A stretch of 64,000 nt of DNA, from the NCBI RefSeq assembly GCF_001423265.1, contig NZ_LMND01000006.1, forward strand, positions 1 through 64,000. Direction: 5' to 3'. Positions 36,950 through 45,130 of this stretch are shown here, piece after piece; the first letter of the stretch is position 1, and the number at the start of each line of letters is the position of its first letter. The stretch is from Methylobacterium sp. Leaf108. GTDB lineage: Bacteria > Pseudomonadota > Alphaproteobacteria > Rhizobiales > Beijerinckiaceae. The position numbers and the translations under genes were made by a program. The notes beneath the pieces were generated by a model, which ran no database searches, was not told the DNA's origin, and saw only the letters and a list, made by a program, of their open reading frames with translations.

Positions 36950-37972
36950 CTACAGCGTCACCAGGATCTTGCCGAACACCTTTCGCGATTCCAGCCGTTC
37001 CAGGCCCGTCCCGAACTGGCTGAGCGGCAGCACCGTGTCCACCACGGGCGTCAGGCCCTCGGCCATCTTGGCGAGCGCATCGCGGATGTTGGCCATCGAG
37101 CAGCCGAACGAACCGGTGATACGGTACTGCTGCTGGAACAGCTGCATCAGGTTCATGGTGGTGGAGACGCCGGAGGTCGAGCCGCAGGTGACGAGGCGCC
37201 CGCCGCGCTTGAGGCAGAGCAGCGATCCGTTCCAGGTCTCGGGCCCGACATGCTCGAACACCACGTCGACGCCCTTGCGCTTGGTCAGCCGGCGAACCTC
37301 GCCCTCGAACCGCTCGGTGCGGTAGTTGATGACGTGGTCGGCGCCCAGCGCCGCCGCCTTCTCGCCTTTGGCGTCGTCGCCCACGGTGGTGAAGACCGTG
37401 CAGCCGATGGCCTTGGCCATCTTGATGGCGGCAGTGCCGATGCCCGATCCCCCGGCATGGACCAGGATGCTCTCGCCGGGCTCCAGCTTGGCGTTGTCGA
37501 ACAGCATGTGCTGCACGGTGCCGAAGGCGATGGGCGCACAGGCCGCATCGGTGAAGCTCACCCCGTGCGGCACCTTGACGACGAGGCGCTCGGGCATCGT
37601 CACCCACTCGCGGGCAAAGCCGTCGAGGTGGAAGCCCATCACGCCGGAGACGTCCTCGCAGAGGTTGTCGCGACCCTGGGAGCAGGCCTTGCAGCGTCCG
37701 CACGTCCGCGCGCCGTACATCACGACGCGGTCGCCGGGCGCGAAGTCCGTCACGCTTTCGCCGATCGTGACGATCTCGCCGGAGGCCTCGGCTCCGACGG
37801 TGAGCGGCAGCTTGCGCTTGGCGAAGGCCATGCCGCGAAAGCCCCAGACGTCGATGAAGTTGAGCCCCACCGCCCGCACCCGGATGCGGACCTCGCCGGG
37901 GCCGGGCGCGGCCGGTGGCTCGACGTCGCTCACGCGCAGGTCGCGGTCGCCGAAGAGTTGGAGCGCTTGCAT
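36950..37972 (-). CDS. Zinc-type alcohol dehydrogenase of the VLCFA lipid A cluster
   Basis: Medium-chain dehydrogenase/quinone-reductase family protein, 340 residues. It shows a GroES-like N-terminal domain with GAEASGEIV and a structural-zinc-like motif CGRCKACSQGRDNLC, then a Rossmann domain with HAGGSGIGTAAI. The equivalent gene in rhizobial acpXL clusters (adh2XL) is thought to take part in VLCFA synthesis, but its exact reaction is unknown. The ATG is chosen as the first in-frame start that gives a normal N-terminus (MQALQLFGDRDLRVSDVE). It is separated from the upstream part of the cluster by a toxin-antitoxin pair. Confidence 0.8.
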   Translation of the reverse strand: MQALQLFGDRDLRVSDVEPPAAPGPGEVRIRVRAVGLNFIDVWGFRGMAFAKRKLPLTVGAEASGEIVTIGESVTDFAPGDRVVMYGARTCGRCKACSQGRDNLCEDVSGVMGFHLDGFAREWVTMPERLVVKVPHGVSFTDAACAPIAFGTVQHMLFDNAKLEPGESILVHAGGSGIGTAAIKMAKAIGCTVFTTVGDDAKGEKAAALGADHVINYRTERFEGEVRRLTKRKGVDVVFEHVGPETWNGSLLCLKRGGRLVTCGSTSGVSTTMNLMQLFQQQYRITGSFGCSMANIRDALAKMAEGLTPVVDTVLPLSQFGTGLERLESRKVFGKILVTL

Positions 37973-38060
37973 CGACTGTGTTTCCAAGGTTGGCTGTCTA
38001 GAGGATCGGCCTGAAAGGTGATCGTCGGCGTTCGGAGATGTCCGACGCCAGGACGATGCG

Positions 38061-38420
38061 TCAGGCGCCCGATCGGACCGGAGATCCGGGGAGGATCGCT
38101 TCGCAGGCCGCACCGAAGGTCCGGCGATCCGTCTCCGACAGATGTCCGATCCGCCGCCCGATCTCGGCGAAGGGAAGCGTGAAGACCTTCCATCGGATCA
38201 CCGAGCGATGGCTTAGGCCTGCCGGGGCGAGGTCATGGATGACATGATCGCTCGGCCAGTGACTGGCCGCGCCCGTCGTGATCATCGCGCCGACGACGTG
38301 TCCGTGCAGGGCATTGAACGCTTTTGCCGATAGAACCAAGACGGGACGTGGTTTGCGTCGTGGAACGTCGAGAAACGGAAACAGCGCGGTCACGACGTCG
38401 AACCGCTCAAAGTCCGTCAT
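38061..38420 (-). CDS. PemK/MazF-like toxin
   Basis: A 119-residue protein with the MazF/PemK pattern: FPFLDVPRRKPRPVLVLS at the start, a central GHVVGAMITTG strand and DLAPAGLSHRSVIRWKVFTL. MazF-type toxins cut single-stranded mRNA. It starts (ATG at 38420) 14 bases inside the end of the upstream antitoxin gene, the usual coupled arrangement. It lies between the SH3 protein and adh genes of the lipid A cluster, on the same strand. A start four codons earlier is also possible. Confidence 0.75.
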   Translation of the reverse strand: MTDFERFDVVTALFPFLDVPRRKPRPVLVLSAKAFNALHGHVVGAMITTGAASHWPSDHVIHDLAPAGLSHRSVIRWKVFTLPFAEIGRRIGHLSETDRRTFGAACEAILPGSPVRSGA

Positions 38421-38751
38421 AGGCCGCCGCATCCTCCGGGCTGTTCCATTCTGTCAGGCCCTCGCTGAGGGACACCAGATACGCATCCGTCGGGCGCCGC
38501 TCGGGTTCCACCGTCACCATCGCGCCGCGCCGCGCCTGCAGACCTCGCCAGACGTCTGCGAAATCCGGATCCGGCTCGATCCCGTCGATCGTACCTCCGT
38601 CTCTCGCCTTCCTGAAGCGGATCGCATGCCCCTCGACGCGCAGGACGATCGGGTCGTCCGCGTCGAGCGCGCGGATGCGCTCCACCAGGGCCGGATCGCC
38701 TTCGATGGAGGTCGCTCGAAGGGTGTCCCCGCTGATGATCATGGTCGCCAT
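38407..38751 (-). CDS. Putative antitoxin of the PemK-like pair, unfamiliar type
   Basis: A 114-residue small acidic protein. Its role is inferred from its position directly before and overlapping a MazF-like toxin. It does not show an obvious AbrB, RHH or Phd fold; it begins MATMIISGDTLRATSIEGDP and has mostly charged and helical sequence. The ATG has GGAG about ten bases upstream. It could neutralise the toxin by direct binding; whether it binds DNA is not visible. Confidence 0.55.
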   Translation of the reverse strand: MATMIISGDTLRATSIEGDPALVERIRALDADDPIVLRVEGHAIRFRKARDGGTIDGIEPDPDFADVWRGLQARRGAMVTVEPERRPTDAYLVSLSEGLTEWNSPEDAAAYDGL

Positions 38752-38919
38752 CGCAACAGCACTCCTCGTCCGTATCGTACCGACCGCCGGCGTCTGCATC
38801 AACGCGGCGGCCTAGCCCGGTTTTGCAAAAGAGGTCACTGGGTCTGCGCCCAAACCCTGCGCCAAATCAACAACTGAGGCGGGTGATGCGGCGGCTTGCC
38901 GACGCGAACCTGCTTGGAT

Positions 38920-39198
38920 CTAATCCGGCGCCAGGTACCGCCGCCGTGCCCAACCGAGGATCGGGCCGGCCTTGACCCGGCACCAGGTCAGCCCGCTCGG
39001 CGTGTCCGCCGTGCAGCCGAACCCGCGCAGGCGCGCGCCCAGGGGCGCCCGGCCGAGGGCCGGCGCTTCGGCGTCCGGCGTTTCGCGGATGCTGAGGGTG
39101 TCGCCCGGAGCGAGGCCGTCGACGCGGAACGCGTCCTGGGCGAGGGTCGGGCTCGCCCACGACAGGGCGGCCACGAGGATCACGACGCGACGGTCCAT
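38920..39198 (-). CDS. Small exported SH3-like domain protein
   Basis: A 92-residue protein with a signal peptide (about 4-21, ending TLAQ) and one bacterial SH3-like domain: DGLAPGDTLSIRETPDAEAP, LGARLRGFGC, then TWCRVKAGPILGWARRRYL, with two Cys that could pair. SH3b domains often bind cell-wall peptides or just stabilise proteins. It starts only eight bases after the SDR gene, so it is probably cotranscribed with the lipid A genes. No specific function is assignable. The 168 bp after it, before the antitoxin start, contain no gene. Confidence 0.7.
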   Translation of the reverse strand: MDRRVVILVAALSWASPTLAQDAFRVDGLAPGDTLSIRETPDAEAPALGRAPLGARLRGFGCTADTPSGLTWCRVKAGPILGWARRRYLAPD

Positions 39199-39206
39199 GC
39201 TCGGCC

Positions 39207-39965
39207 TCAGGTCCGGTGGACGCCCATCATCGCGGTGAGGCCGCCGTCCACCGGCAGCACCGCCCCGGTGATATAGGAGGCCTCCTGACCCATCAGGAAG
39301 GCCGCCAGCGCCGCGACCTCCTCGGGTCGCGCGAAGCGCCCGGCCGGAATCTGACGTTCCATCCCGTCGCGGTGGGCGGCGTAGGGCGCCATCATGCCGG
39401 TGTCGATGAAGCCCGGCGCGATCACGTTGACGGTGACCCCGCGCTTGGCGGTCTCGATCGCCAGCGTCCGGCAATAGGCGACGAGCGCGCCCTTGGTGGC
39501 GGCATAGGCGGCGTTGCCCGGGTTGGCCCTGAGTGCTGCCACCGAGCCGATGGCGACGATGCGCCCCGAGCGCGCCCGGATCATGCCGCGCACCAGCGCC
39601 TTGGCTAGCCGGGTCAGGGACCAGAAGTTCACCTGCATGGCGGCCTCGGCCCTGTCCTGCGCCATCATCGCGGCGAGCACGTCGTAGGATTGGCCGGCGT
39701 TGTGGACGAGGCCCTGGAAACCCTCACCCTCCATCGCCTCGCAGAAGGCGTCGAGGGCGGCGGTATCGGCCAGATCGAGGGCATGGGCCCGCACCTGCCG
39801 GTCCGGATGGGCGATGCGCAACGCCTCCACCAGGACGGCGGCCGCATCGACCGACGAGCGATAGGTGAAGTCGACGTCGTGGCCCGCGGCCGTCAGGCGG
39901 CGCACGATGGCGGCGCCGAGGCCCGAGCCGCCGCCGGTGACGAGGATGCGCTGCGCCTCGCTCAT
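39207..39965 (-). CDS. Short-chain dehydrogenase (3-oxoacyl-ACP reductase-like)
   Basis: A 252-residue classical SDR: TGGGSGLG nucleotide motif near the N-terminus, NAG, then the catalytic Ser-Tyr-Lys with YAATK, and the C-terminal PVDGG block. The overlap of its ATG with the fabF1 stop (four bases) indicates translational coupling. By position it would reduce the 3-ketoacyl-ACP produced by the ketosynthases during VLCFA elongation (FabG role), which is inference. Confidence 0.85.
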   Translation of the reverse strand: MSEAQRILVTGGGSGLGAAIVRRLTAAGHDVDFTYRSSVDAAAVLVEALRIAHPDRQVRAHALDLADTAALDAFCEAMEGEGFQGLVHNAGQSYDVLAAMMAQDRAEAAMQVNFWSLTRLAKALVRGMIRARSGRIVAIGSVAALRANPGNAAYAATKGALVAYCRTLAIETAKRGVTVNVIAPGFIDTGMMAPYAAHRDGMERQIPAGRFARPEEVAALAAFLMGQEASYITGAVLPVDGGLTAMMGVHRT

Positions 39966-41257
39966 GCCGGCTCGCCCGCGAGCACGAGACAGGTGTTCTG
40001 GCCGCCGAAGCCGAAGGAGTTCGACAGCACCCGCGAGACCGCCATGTCCCGCGTGGTCGCCACCACGTCGAGGGGGATGGCGGGGTCGGGCAGCGCGTAG
40101 TTGATGGTCGGCGGGATGCGGCCGTGCTGGATCGTGAGCAGCGAGACCACCGCCTCGATGGCGCCGGCCGCGGTGAGGGTGTGGCCGATCATCGACTTGT
40201 TGGAGGAGATCGGCAGGTCGCGCATGCGCTCGCCGAACACCGCCATGCAGCCCATGGCCTCCATCTTGTCGTTCTCCGGCGTCGAGGTGCCGTGGGCGTT
40301 GATGGTGTCGATGGCGCCGGGCATCGTGCCGGCGTCGTCGAGGGCGGCGCGGATCGCGGCGATGATCGGGGCGCCGTCCGGGCTCGACCGGGTGCGATGG
40401 AAGCCGTCGCCCTTCTCGCCGCAGCCGAGCACGTACCCGAGGATTTTCGCGCCGCGTGCCCGGGCGGCTTCGGCGTCCTCCAGCACCAGCGCCGCTGCGC
40501 CCTCCCCCATCACGAAGCCGTCGCGGTTCTTCGAGAACGGCTTCGAGGCGGCCGAGGGCGTGTCGTTCTGCGTCGACAGCGCGGAGAGCAGCGAGAACCG
40601 GATCAGCGATTCCGGGTTCACCGATCCATCGGTGCCGATGCAGAGCGCGGCGGCCGTCTCGCCGCGGCGGATCGCCTCGACGCCGAGCTGGATCGCGGTG
40701 GCGCCGGACGAACAGGCGGTGGAGAGCGAGATCGGCGAGCCCCTGGTGCCGAAGCGGTCGGCGATCCGGTCGGCCACCGTGCCGAAGATGAAGAGGTCGT
40801 GCCACTCGTCGAAGCGGCGGCTCGCGGCGGCCCGCTGCAGGTCGGTGTAGGTGATGGGGCCGGCCTGACCGGAGGCCACGGCGAGGGCGTGGCGCTGCGG
40901 CCATTCCATCTCGACGGGGGGCACCGCGATGAACAGGGCCCCGGGAAAATCGCCCTTGGCACCGATCCCGGACTGGGACACCGCTTCCTCGGCGGCCACC
41001 TCGGCGAAGCGCTGCGACAGCGCCGGCGCCACCAACGGATCGGTGTCGAGGCAATCCACGGTCCCGGCGATGCGGGTGCGCAGGCCGTCGGTGGCGAAAC
41101 GGCCGATGGTGCGGATGCCCGAGCGCCCGGCGGTGAGCGCCGCCCAGGTGTCGGCCTGCCCCTGGCCGACCGAGGTGACGAGGCCGAGCCCGGTGACCGC
41201 CACCAGCGGCCGGCCCTTCGCATCGCGGGAAGAGAGACGGGAAGAAGGATGAGTCAT
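39962..41257 (-). CDS. Beta-ketoacyl-ACP synthase, active subunit (FabF1-XL type)
   Basis: A thiolase-fold condensing enzyme, 431 residues, that elongates acyl chains on AcpXL. The catalytic triad is intact: Cys182 in STACSSGATA, His in NAHGTSTP, and His in SNKSMIGH. It is preceded by the degenerate synthase FabF2 and followed by an SDR. The ATG is used; a TTG four codons earlier also fits. In rhizobia the two adjacent synthases together make 27-hydroxyoctacosanoate; the same role is inferred here. Confidence 0.87.
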   Translation of the reverse strand: MTHPSSRLSSRDAKGRPLVAVTGLGLVTSVGQGQADTWAALTAGRSGIRTIGRFATDGLRTRIAGTVDCLDTDPLVAPALSQRFAEVAAEEAVSQSGIGAKGDFPGALFIAVPPVEMEWPQRHALAVASGQAGPITYTDLQRAAASRRFDEWHDLFIFGTVADRIADRFGTRGSPISLSTACSSGATAIQLGVEAIRRGETAAALCIGTDGSVNPESLIRFSLLSALSTQNDTPSAASKPFSKNRDGFVMGEGAAALVLEDAEAARARGAKILGYVLGCGEKGDGFHRTRSSPDGAPIIAAIRAALDDAGTMPGAIDTINAHGTSTPENDKMEAMGCMAVFGERMRDLPISSNKSMIGHTLTAAGAIEAVVSLLTIQHGRIPPTINYALPDPAIPLDVVATTRDMAVSRVLSNSFGFGGQNTCLVLAGEPA

Positions 41258-41411
41258 CGCGCCGTACAAGAGCTGTCGGATTCACGCATCTCGAGACCTA
41301 TCGTCTGAAGGGAGGCACGTCGCCGCTCCCCGCTTGCGCCTCCCGTGGTCGTTCTCGATCGTGGATGTCTCACTCGGCCGCCACGAGGAAGAGAACACAC
41401 CGCTGTACCGT

Positions 41412-42557
41412 TCACGCCGCGCTGACCCGGATCACGCCCTCGCCGCGCCGGTGGCCCACCACCGTCACCGCGACCTCCCGCGCCTGCGCCCGTGCCACCA
41501 GGGCCGTGGCCAGGGCTGTGCCGAAGGGCCCCGTGACTTCGAGCGAATGGCCGCTGACGTCGCCGAGCGCCGTGACGGGGGCGCCCGGTGCCAGCTCCGA
41601 CAGGGCCGCGCCCTCCTCGGCCGTGATGGTCGCCACGCCGGTGGCGCCCGAGATCACCGCATCGGGGCGCGTCACGCCCGCCTCGCGCCACAGCGCCGAC
41701 AGGCTCGCACCCACGCTGCCTGGCGCCCGGCGCGGGCGGTCGCTGGCCACCGAGGAGAGGCGCGCCAGCGCGGTCGCGCCGCGCGCCGCCGCCGCCTCTT
41801 CCGCCTCTAGGACGAGGAAGGCCGCCGCGCTGCCCAGGATGAAGCCGCTCTCCCCTTCGCCGGATCGGGAGAACACGGGGCTGTGGTCGGCCCGGCGCAG
41901 ATAGCCGCCGAGCTCGTGGACCACCATCACGTCCGGCCGTTCGGCGCTGTAGGAGCCACCCACCAGCATGGCCTCGACCTGCCCCGAGGCGATGCGGGCG
42001 GCCGCGATCCGCAGCGCGTCGACGCCGCAGGGTTCCTCGCCCATGAAGGTGCGCGAGGCGCCGGTGACGCCGTGGACGATGGCGATGTTGCCGGCGAGCA
42101 GGTTCGAGAGCTGGGCCAGGAACAGGGTCGGGCGCAGGTCGTTCAGCAGGCGCTCGTTGAGATAGGCGCCCGGATCGGGCGCGTCGCGCAGGCCGGTGAG
42201 GATCGCCCCGTCGACGGCGGTGTCGCGCTCGCCGCCGCCGCAGGCGACCACGAGATGCAGGGCGCCCTTGAAGGCCGAATCGTCCTTCACCCCCGCCGAA
42301 TCGAGGGCGAGGCCGGCGGCATAGACGCCGAGCCGCTGCCACGGCTCCATCTGGCGCTGGTCGGACTTCTTCGGGATCTGCCCGTCGAGCGCCAGGGGCG
42401 CCACCGGATGGACGGTGTAGGGCGCGAAGGTGGCGGTGTCGGTGCGTGCCGGACGGCCGGTGCCGAGGGCGGCCAGATGCGCGTCGATGCCCTCCCCGGC
42501 GCAGGACACGAGGCCGATGCCGGTGACGACGACCTCGCGTCGCGCCGGTCCGCTCAT
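41412..42557 (-). CDS. Ketosynthase-like protein lacking the catalytic Cys and His (FabF2-XL type)
   Basis: The 381-residue protein has the thiolase/KAS fold signals (VVVTGIGLVSCAGEG at the start, LVGGSYSAE and the C-terminal GTALATALVAR) but not the catalytic residues. Counting back from the conserved Gly near 192, the active-site Cys position falls on Glu175 (FMGEEPCG), and the NAHGT histidine motif is replaced by SGATGVATI. Position and spacing match FabF2XL. Chain-length factors of type II polyketide synthases show the same loss, so it may be a non-catalytic partner of FabF1. The gene overlaps fabZ by four bases. Confidence 0.8.
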   Translation of the reverse strand: MSGPARREVVVTGIGLVSCAGEGIDAHLAALGTGRPARTDTATFAPYTVHPVAPLALDGQIPKKSDQRQMEPWQRLGVYAAGLALDSAGVKDDSAFKGALHLVVACGGGERDTAVDGAILTGLRDAPDPGAYLNERLLNDLRPTLFLAQLSNLLAGNIAIVHGVTGASRTFMGEEPCGVDALRIAAARIASGQVEAMLVGGSYSAERPDVMVVHELGGYLRRADHSPVFSRSGEGESGFILGSAAAFLVLEAEEAAAARGATALARLSSVASDRPRRAPGSVGASLSALWREAGVTRPDAVISGATGVATITAEEGAALSELAPGAPVTALGDVSGHSLEVTGPFGTALATALVARAQAREVAVTVVGHRRGEGVIRVSAA

Positions 42558-43021
42558 GCGAACGGCCCGAAGGCCACGAGGCCGATCGCCTCGGCGCGCT
42601 CGCGCATCGGCGCGGCCAGCGCCTCCGGGAATGGCATGGTGCGGAAGCGCAACTCGGCGTCGGCCAAGAGCTTGGCGCCGTTGCGGATCGTCGCCTTGGT
42701 CACGGCATAGCCGGACCCGTCGTGCTCGAGGCTCGCCTCAACGGTGAGCGTCGTCTCCGGGCCGACGAAGCCGCGAAACCGCGCCTTCTCCACCGACATC
42801 AGGAACGGCATCAGCGTGAAGTTCAGCCGCGCCAGCAGGAGGTAGCCGGAGGCCTGGGCCATGGTCTCCGTCAGGAGCACCCCCGGCACCAGCGGGTGCC
42901 CGGGGAAATGCCCCTCGAACACCGGGCTCTCGCGCGGGACCTCGGCCAGCGCCGTGATCCGGCCGGCCTCGCGGTCCAGACTCACGACCCTGTCGATCAT
43001 CTCGAAATATTCGAGGCGCAT
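42554..43021 (-). CDS. 3-hydroxyacyl-ACP dehydratase, FabZ-XL type
   Basis: A 155-residue hotdog-fold protein. The FabZ active-site segment FEGHFPGHPLVPGVLLTETMAQ is intact, with His in the first part. It dehydrates 3-hydroxyacyl-ACP during elongation, here expected on AcpXL. It lies 50 bp after acpXL and overlaps the next gene by four bases. The N-terminus MRLEYFEMIDRV is typical of the acpXL-linked paralogue rather than the fatty-acid-cycle FabZ; that distinction is from context. Confidence 0.85.
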   Translation of the reverse strand: MRLEYFEMIDRVVSLDREAGRITALAEVPRESPVFEGHFPGHPLVPGVLLTETMAQASGYLLLARLNFTLMPFLMSVEKARFRGFVGPETTLTVEASLEHDGSGYAVTKATIRNGAKLLADAELRFRTMPFPEALAAPMRERAEAIGLVAFGPFA

Positions 43022-43071
43022 GAATCCGGCTCTACGATCGGCAGGCGGGGACCTTCAAACCTTCGCGACCC

Positions 43072-43392
43072 TCAGGCCTTGGCGGCCTTCTCGGCGACCA
43101 GCGCATCGATGCGCGCGCACAGGTTCTCGAGGACGAAGTATTCCTCGGCCGGGACCTTGCCCTCGTTGACCTCCTGGGTCCAGCGCTCGAGGGGCAGCTT
43201 GATCCCGAACGCCTTGTCCACCGCGAAGGCGATGTCGAGGAAGGCCAGCGAATCGATGCCGAGGTCGTCGATCGCATGGCTCTCCGGCGTGATGGTGTCG
43301 CGCGGGATGTCGGCGGTCTCGGCGATGATGTCGGCGACACGGTCGAAGGTGGCGGTCGAGGAGGGAACGGACGTCGAGGAGGGAACGGACAT
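43072..43392 (-). CDS. acpXL: Acyl carrier protein AcpXL
   Basis: Dedicated acyl carrier protein for VLCFA lipid A, 106 residues. The phosphopantetheine site is Ser48 in GIDSLAFLD. It is longer than housekeeping ACP and ends in a helix with charged and Ala residues, as AcpXL does. The start has a duplicated 18-bp unit encoding SVPSST twice. It is the first gene of the cluster. A weak promoter candidate is at 43551-43579. Confidence 0.88.
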   Translation of the reverse strand: MSVPSSTSVPSSTATFDRVADIIAETADIPRDTITPESHAIDDLGIDSLAFLDIAFAVDKAFGIKLPLERWTQEVNEGKVPAEEYFVLENLCARIDALVAEKAAKA

Positions 43393-43550
43393 GGGTTCTC
43401 GCTGATTTCTCGCGCGCCCGGCATTCCCCGCCACGCGTGGGGAGCGACGTCCGGCGATCGGGGCACGACACATGACGCCCGGTGCCCCCGGTCGCGCGGT
43501 CCTGCGATGCGCGGCGCCTCGCTCGGCAAGGCCTTTGCACGATCGCGGTG

Positions 43551-43579
43551 CCATACACGAGGGGGGGTAGAGGGGCAAC
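43551..43579 (-). promoter_or_regulatory. Weak promoter candidate for the acpXL cluster
   Basis: On the minus strand TTGCCC (43574-43579), 17 bp, then TATGGC (43551-43556). It is about 160 bp before acpXL. The -10 match is only partial. The rest of 43393-43738 between acpXL and the divergent permease gene holds nothing else I can identify. Confidence 0.35.
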
Positions 43580-43738
43580 CTTGGCCTCGCCACGGGCGGG
43601 CGCACGGCCTATGGAGGCACGCTGCCGGTTGCATCGTTGCGCAGCCTGCAAGCGCTGCCGCGGAATGCCGTCGGGACGGCCCTGCGCGACGCACGCCGCG
43701 ATCCTCGAAACGACACGCCGCCGATGAGGGCCTGACCC

Positions 43739-44833
43739 ATGCCACCATCCGTTCGGGCCGCCGAGACCGGACCCGTTTCCCTCCGCGAGCGGTCCCAGGC
43801 CCTGGCCCGCACCGTCATGGTGCTGGCCCTGGCCGCATTGGGCCTCTGGATCCTGCACCCGTTCCTGCCGGCCCTGGTCTGGGCGGCGATCCTGGCGATC
43901 GCGCTGTGGCCGCTGTACGCCCGGGCCGAGGCGCGCTTCCCGCCGCGTGGACACAACATCGCGCTGCCGAGCCTGTTCACGGCGCTCGTCGCCCTGGTGT
44001 TCCTGGCGCCCCTCGTGGTGCTCGGCGTGCAGGCCGCCCGCGAGGCGCACGATGCGCTGGCCTGGGCCAGAGCCGCGGAGCAGACCGGCATCCCCGCCCC
44101 CGAACTGCTGTCGCACCTGCCCTTCGGCGCGGCGCAGGCCACGGCGTGGTGGAACGGGACCCTCAGCCACCCGTCCGCGGGTTCGGAGCTGCTGCACCGC
44201 CTCGACAATTCCACGGCGATCGGGCTGACCAAGAGCCTCGGCTCCGAGATCGTCCGCCGGACGGTACTGTTCGGCTTCACCCTCGTGACGCTCTTCTTCC
44301 TGTTCCGCGACGGGCGGGCGGTCACGGGCCAGGCCCTCGCGGCCAGCGCAAAGCTGTTCGGGCCGCGCGGCGAGCGTGTGGCCCGCCAGATGGTCGCTTC
44401 CATCCACGGAACGGTCGACGGGCTCGTGCTGGTGGGGCTCGGCGAGGGCTTCCTCCTCGGGATCGTCTATTACTTCGCCGGCGTGCCGCATCCGGTGCTG
44501 CTGGGCGCCCTCACGGCGGTGGCCGCGATGATCCCCTTCGGCGCCCCGCTGGTGTTCGGCATCGCGGCCCTGCTCCTGCTGGCGAAGGCGGCGATGGTGC
44601 CGGCGGCGATCGTCGTCGTGGCCGGTTTCGTGGTGACCTTCGTGGCCGACCACTTCGTGCGGCCGGCGCTGATCGGCGGCACCACCCGCCTGCCCTTCCT
44701 GTGGGTGCTTCTCGGCATCCTCGGCGGCGTCGAGACCTTCGGGCTGCTCGGCCTGTTCCTCGGACCGGCGGTGATGGCGGCGCTGATGCTGCTGTGGCGG
44801 GAATTCACCGGGGGCGAAGCGACGGCTTCTTGA
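43739..44833 (+). CDS. AI-2E family permease
   Basis: An integral membrane protein of 364 residues with seven or eight helices, in the PerM/YdiK/TqsA group. The family pattern is visible: two N-terminal helices, a long soluble stretch (about 100-170), then FFLFRDG, GLVLVGLGEGFLLGIVYY and the C-terminal PLGILGGVETFGLLGLFLGP-like segment. Members export or pass AI-2, Na+ or other solutes; the substrate cannot be told. It diverges from acpXL. Confidence 0.85.
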   Translation: MPPSVRAAETGPVSLRERSQALARTVMVLALAALGLWILHPFLPALVWAAILAIALWPLYARAEARFPPRGHNIALPSLFTALVALVFLAPLVVLGVQAAREAHDALAWARAAEQTGIPAPELLSHLPFGAAQATAWWNGTLSHPSAGSELLHRLDNSTAIGLTKSLGSEIVRRTVLFGFTLVTLFFLFRDGRAVTGQALAASAKLFGPRGERVARQMVASIHGTVDGLVLVGLGEGFLLGIVYYFAGVPHPVLLGALTAVAAMIPFGAPLVFGIAALLLLAKAAMVPAAIVVVAGFVVTFVADHFVRPALIGGTTRLPFLWVLLGILGGVETFGLLGLFLGPAVMAALMLLWREFTGGEATAS

Positions 44834-44920
44834 GGCGAACTCCCGCGTCTCAACCGTTCCACTCATCGTCAAGGTGCGGTCAACCCACGGTTTTCGCCCG
44901 ATCGGTTTGGTCCGTGTGAT

Positions 44921-45019
44921 GCGGTTTCCGCTTGGATCGAGCGGGAACCGTATCGCCGAGCCCGCGCGGCGCCTGAGCGAAGCCCATGTCCGCATCACGA
45001 AGTGATCAACCGCGAATGG
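44921..45019. repeat. Dispersed 99-bp repeat, copy B
   Basis: Second copy of the element at 4249-4347, about 89 percent identical, same orientation. The 11-base stem near its start (CGGTTTCCGCT with AGCGGGAACCG) pairs with only one G-T wobble, and the imperfect position differs from that in copy A, so the hairpin seems to be conserved. It lies between the permease and the DUF1508 gene. The surrounding 44834-45130 holds no gene. Confidence 0.75.
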
Positions 45020-45051
45020 GATGACGTATCGTCGAGGGGTACGGTGAAACG

Positions 45052-45084
45052 CAGGCTCCCTCTCTTGGAAGGAGAGGGAGCCTG
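45052..45084. terminator. Strong hairpin next to repeat copy B
   Basis: CAGGCTCCCTCTC (45052-45064) and GAGAGGGAGCCTG (45072-45084) form a perfect 13-bp stem with a seven-base loop. It is 47 bp after the DUF1508 stop on the minus strand and about 220 bp after the permease stop on the plus strand. No T-run follows on either side, so a terminator role is uncertain. Confidence 0.45.
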
Positions 45085-45130
45085 TCGCGATCATTCGATC
45101 CGCAGGGATCGATCGTATTCGGTATCGCGC

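Noticed and set aside
43055..45094. A long minus-strand frame opposite the permease that includes repeat copy B
   Set aside because: It is antisense to a good membrane protein. The part resembling a frame near copy A is only the shared repeat, not a protein family.
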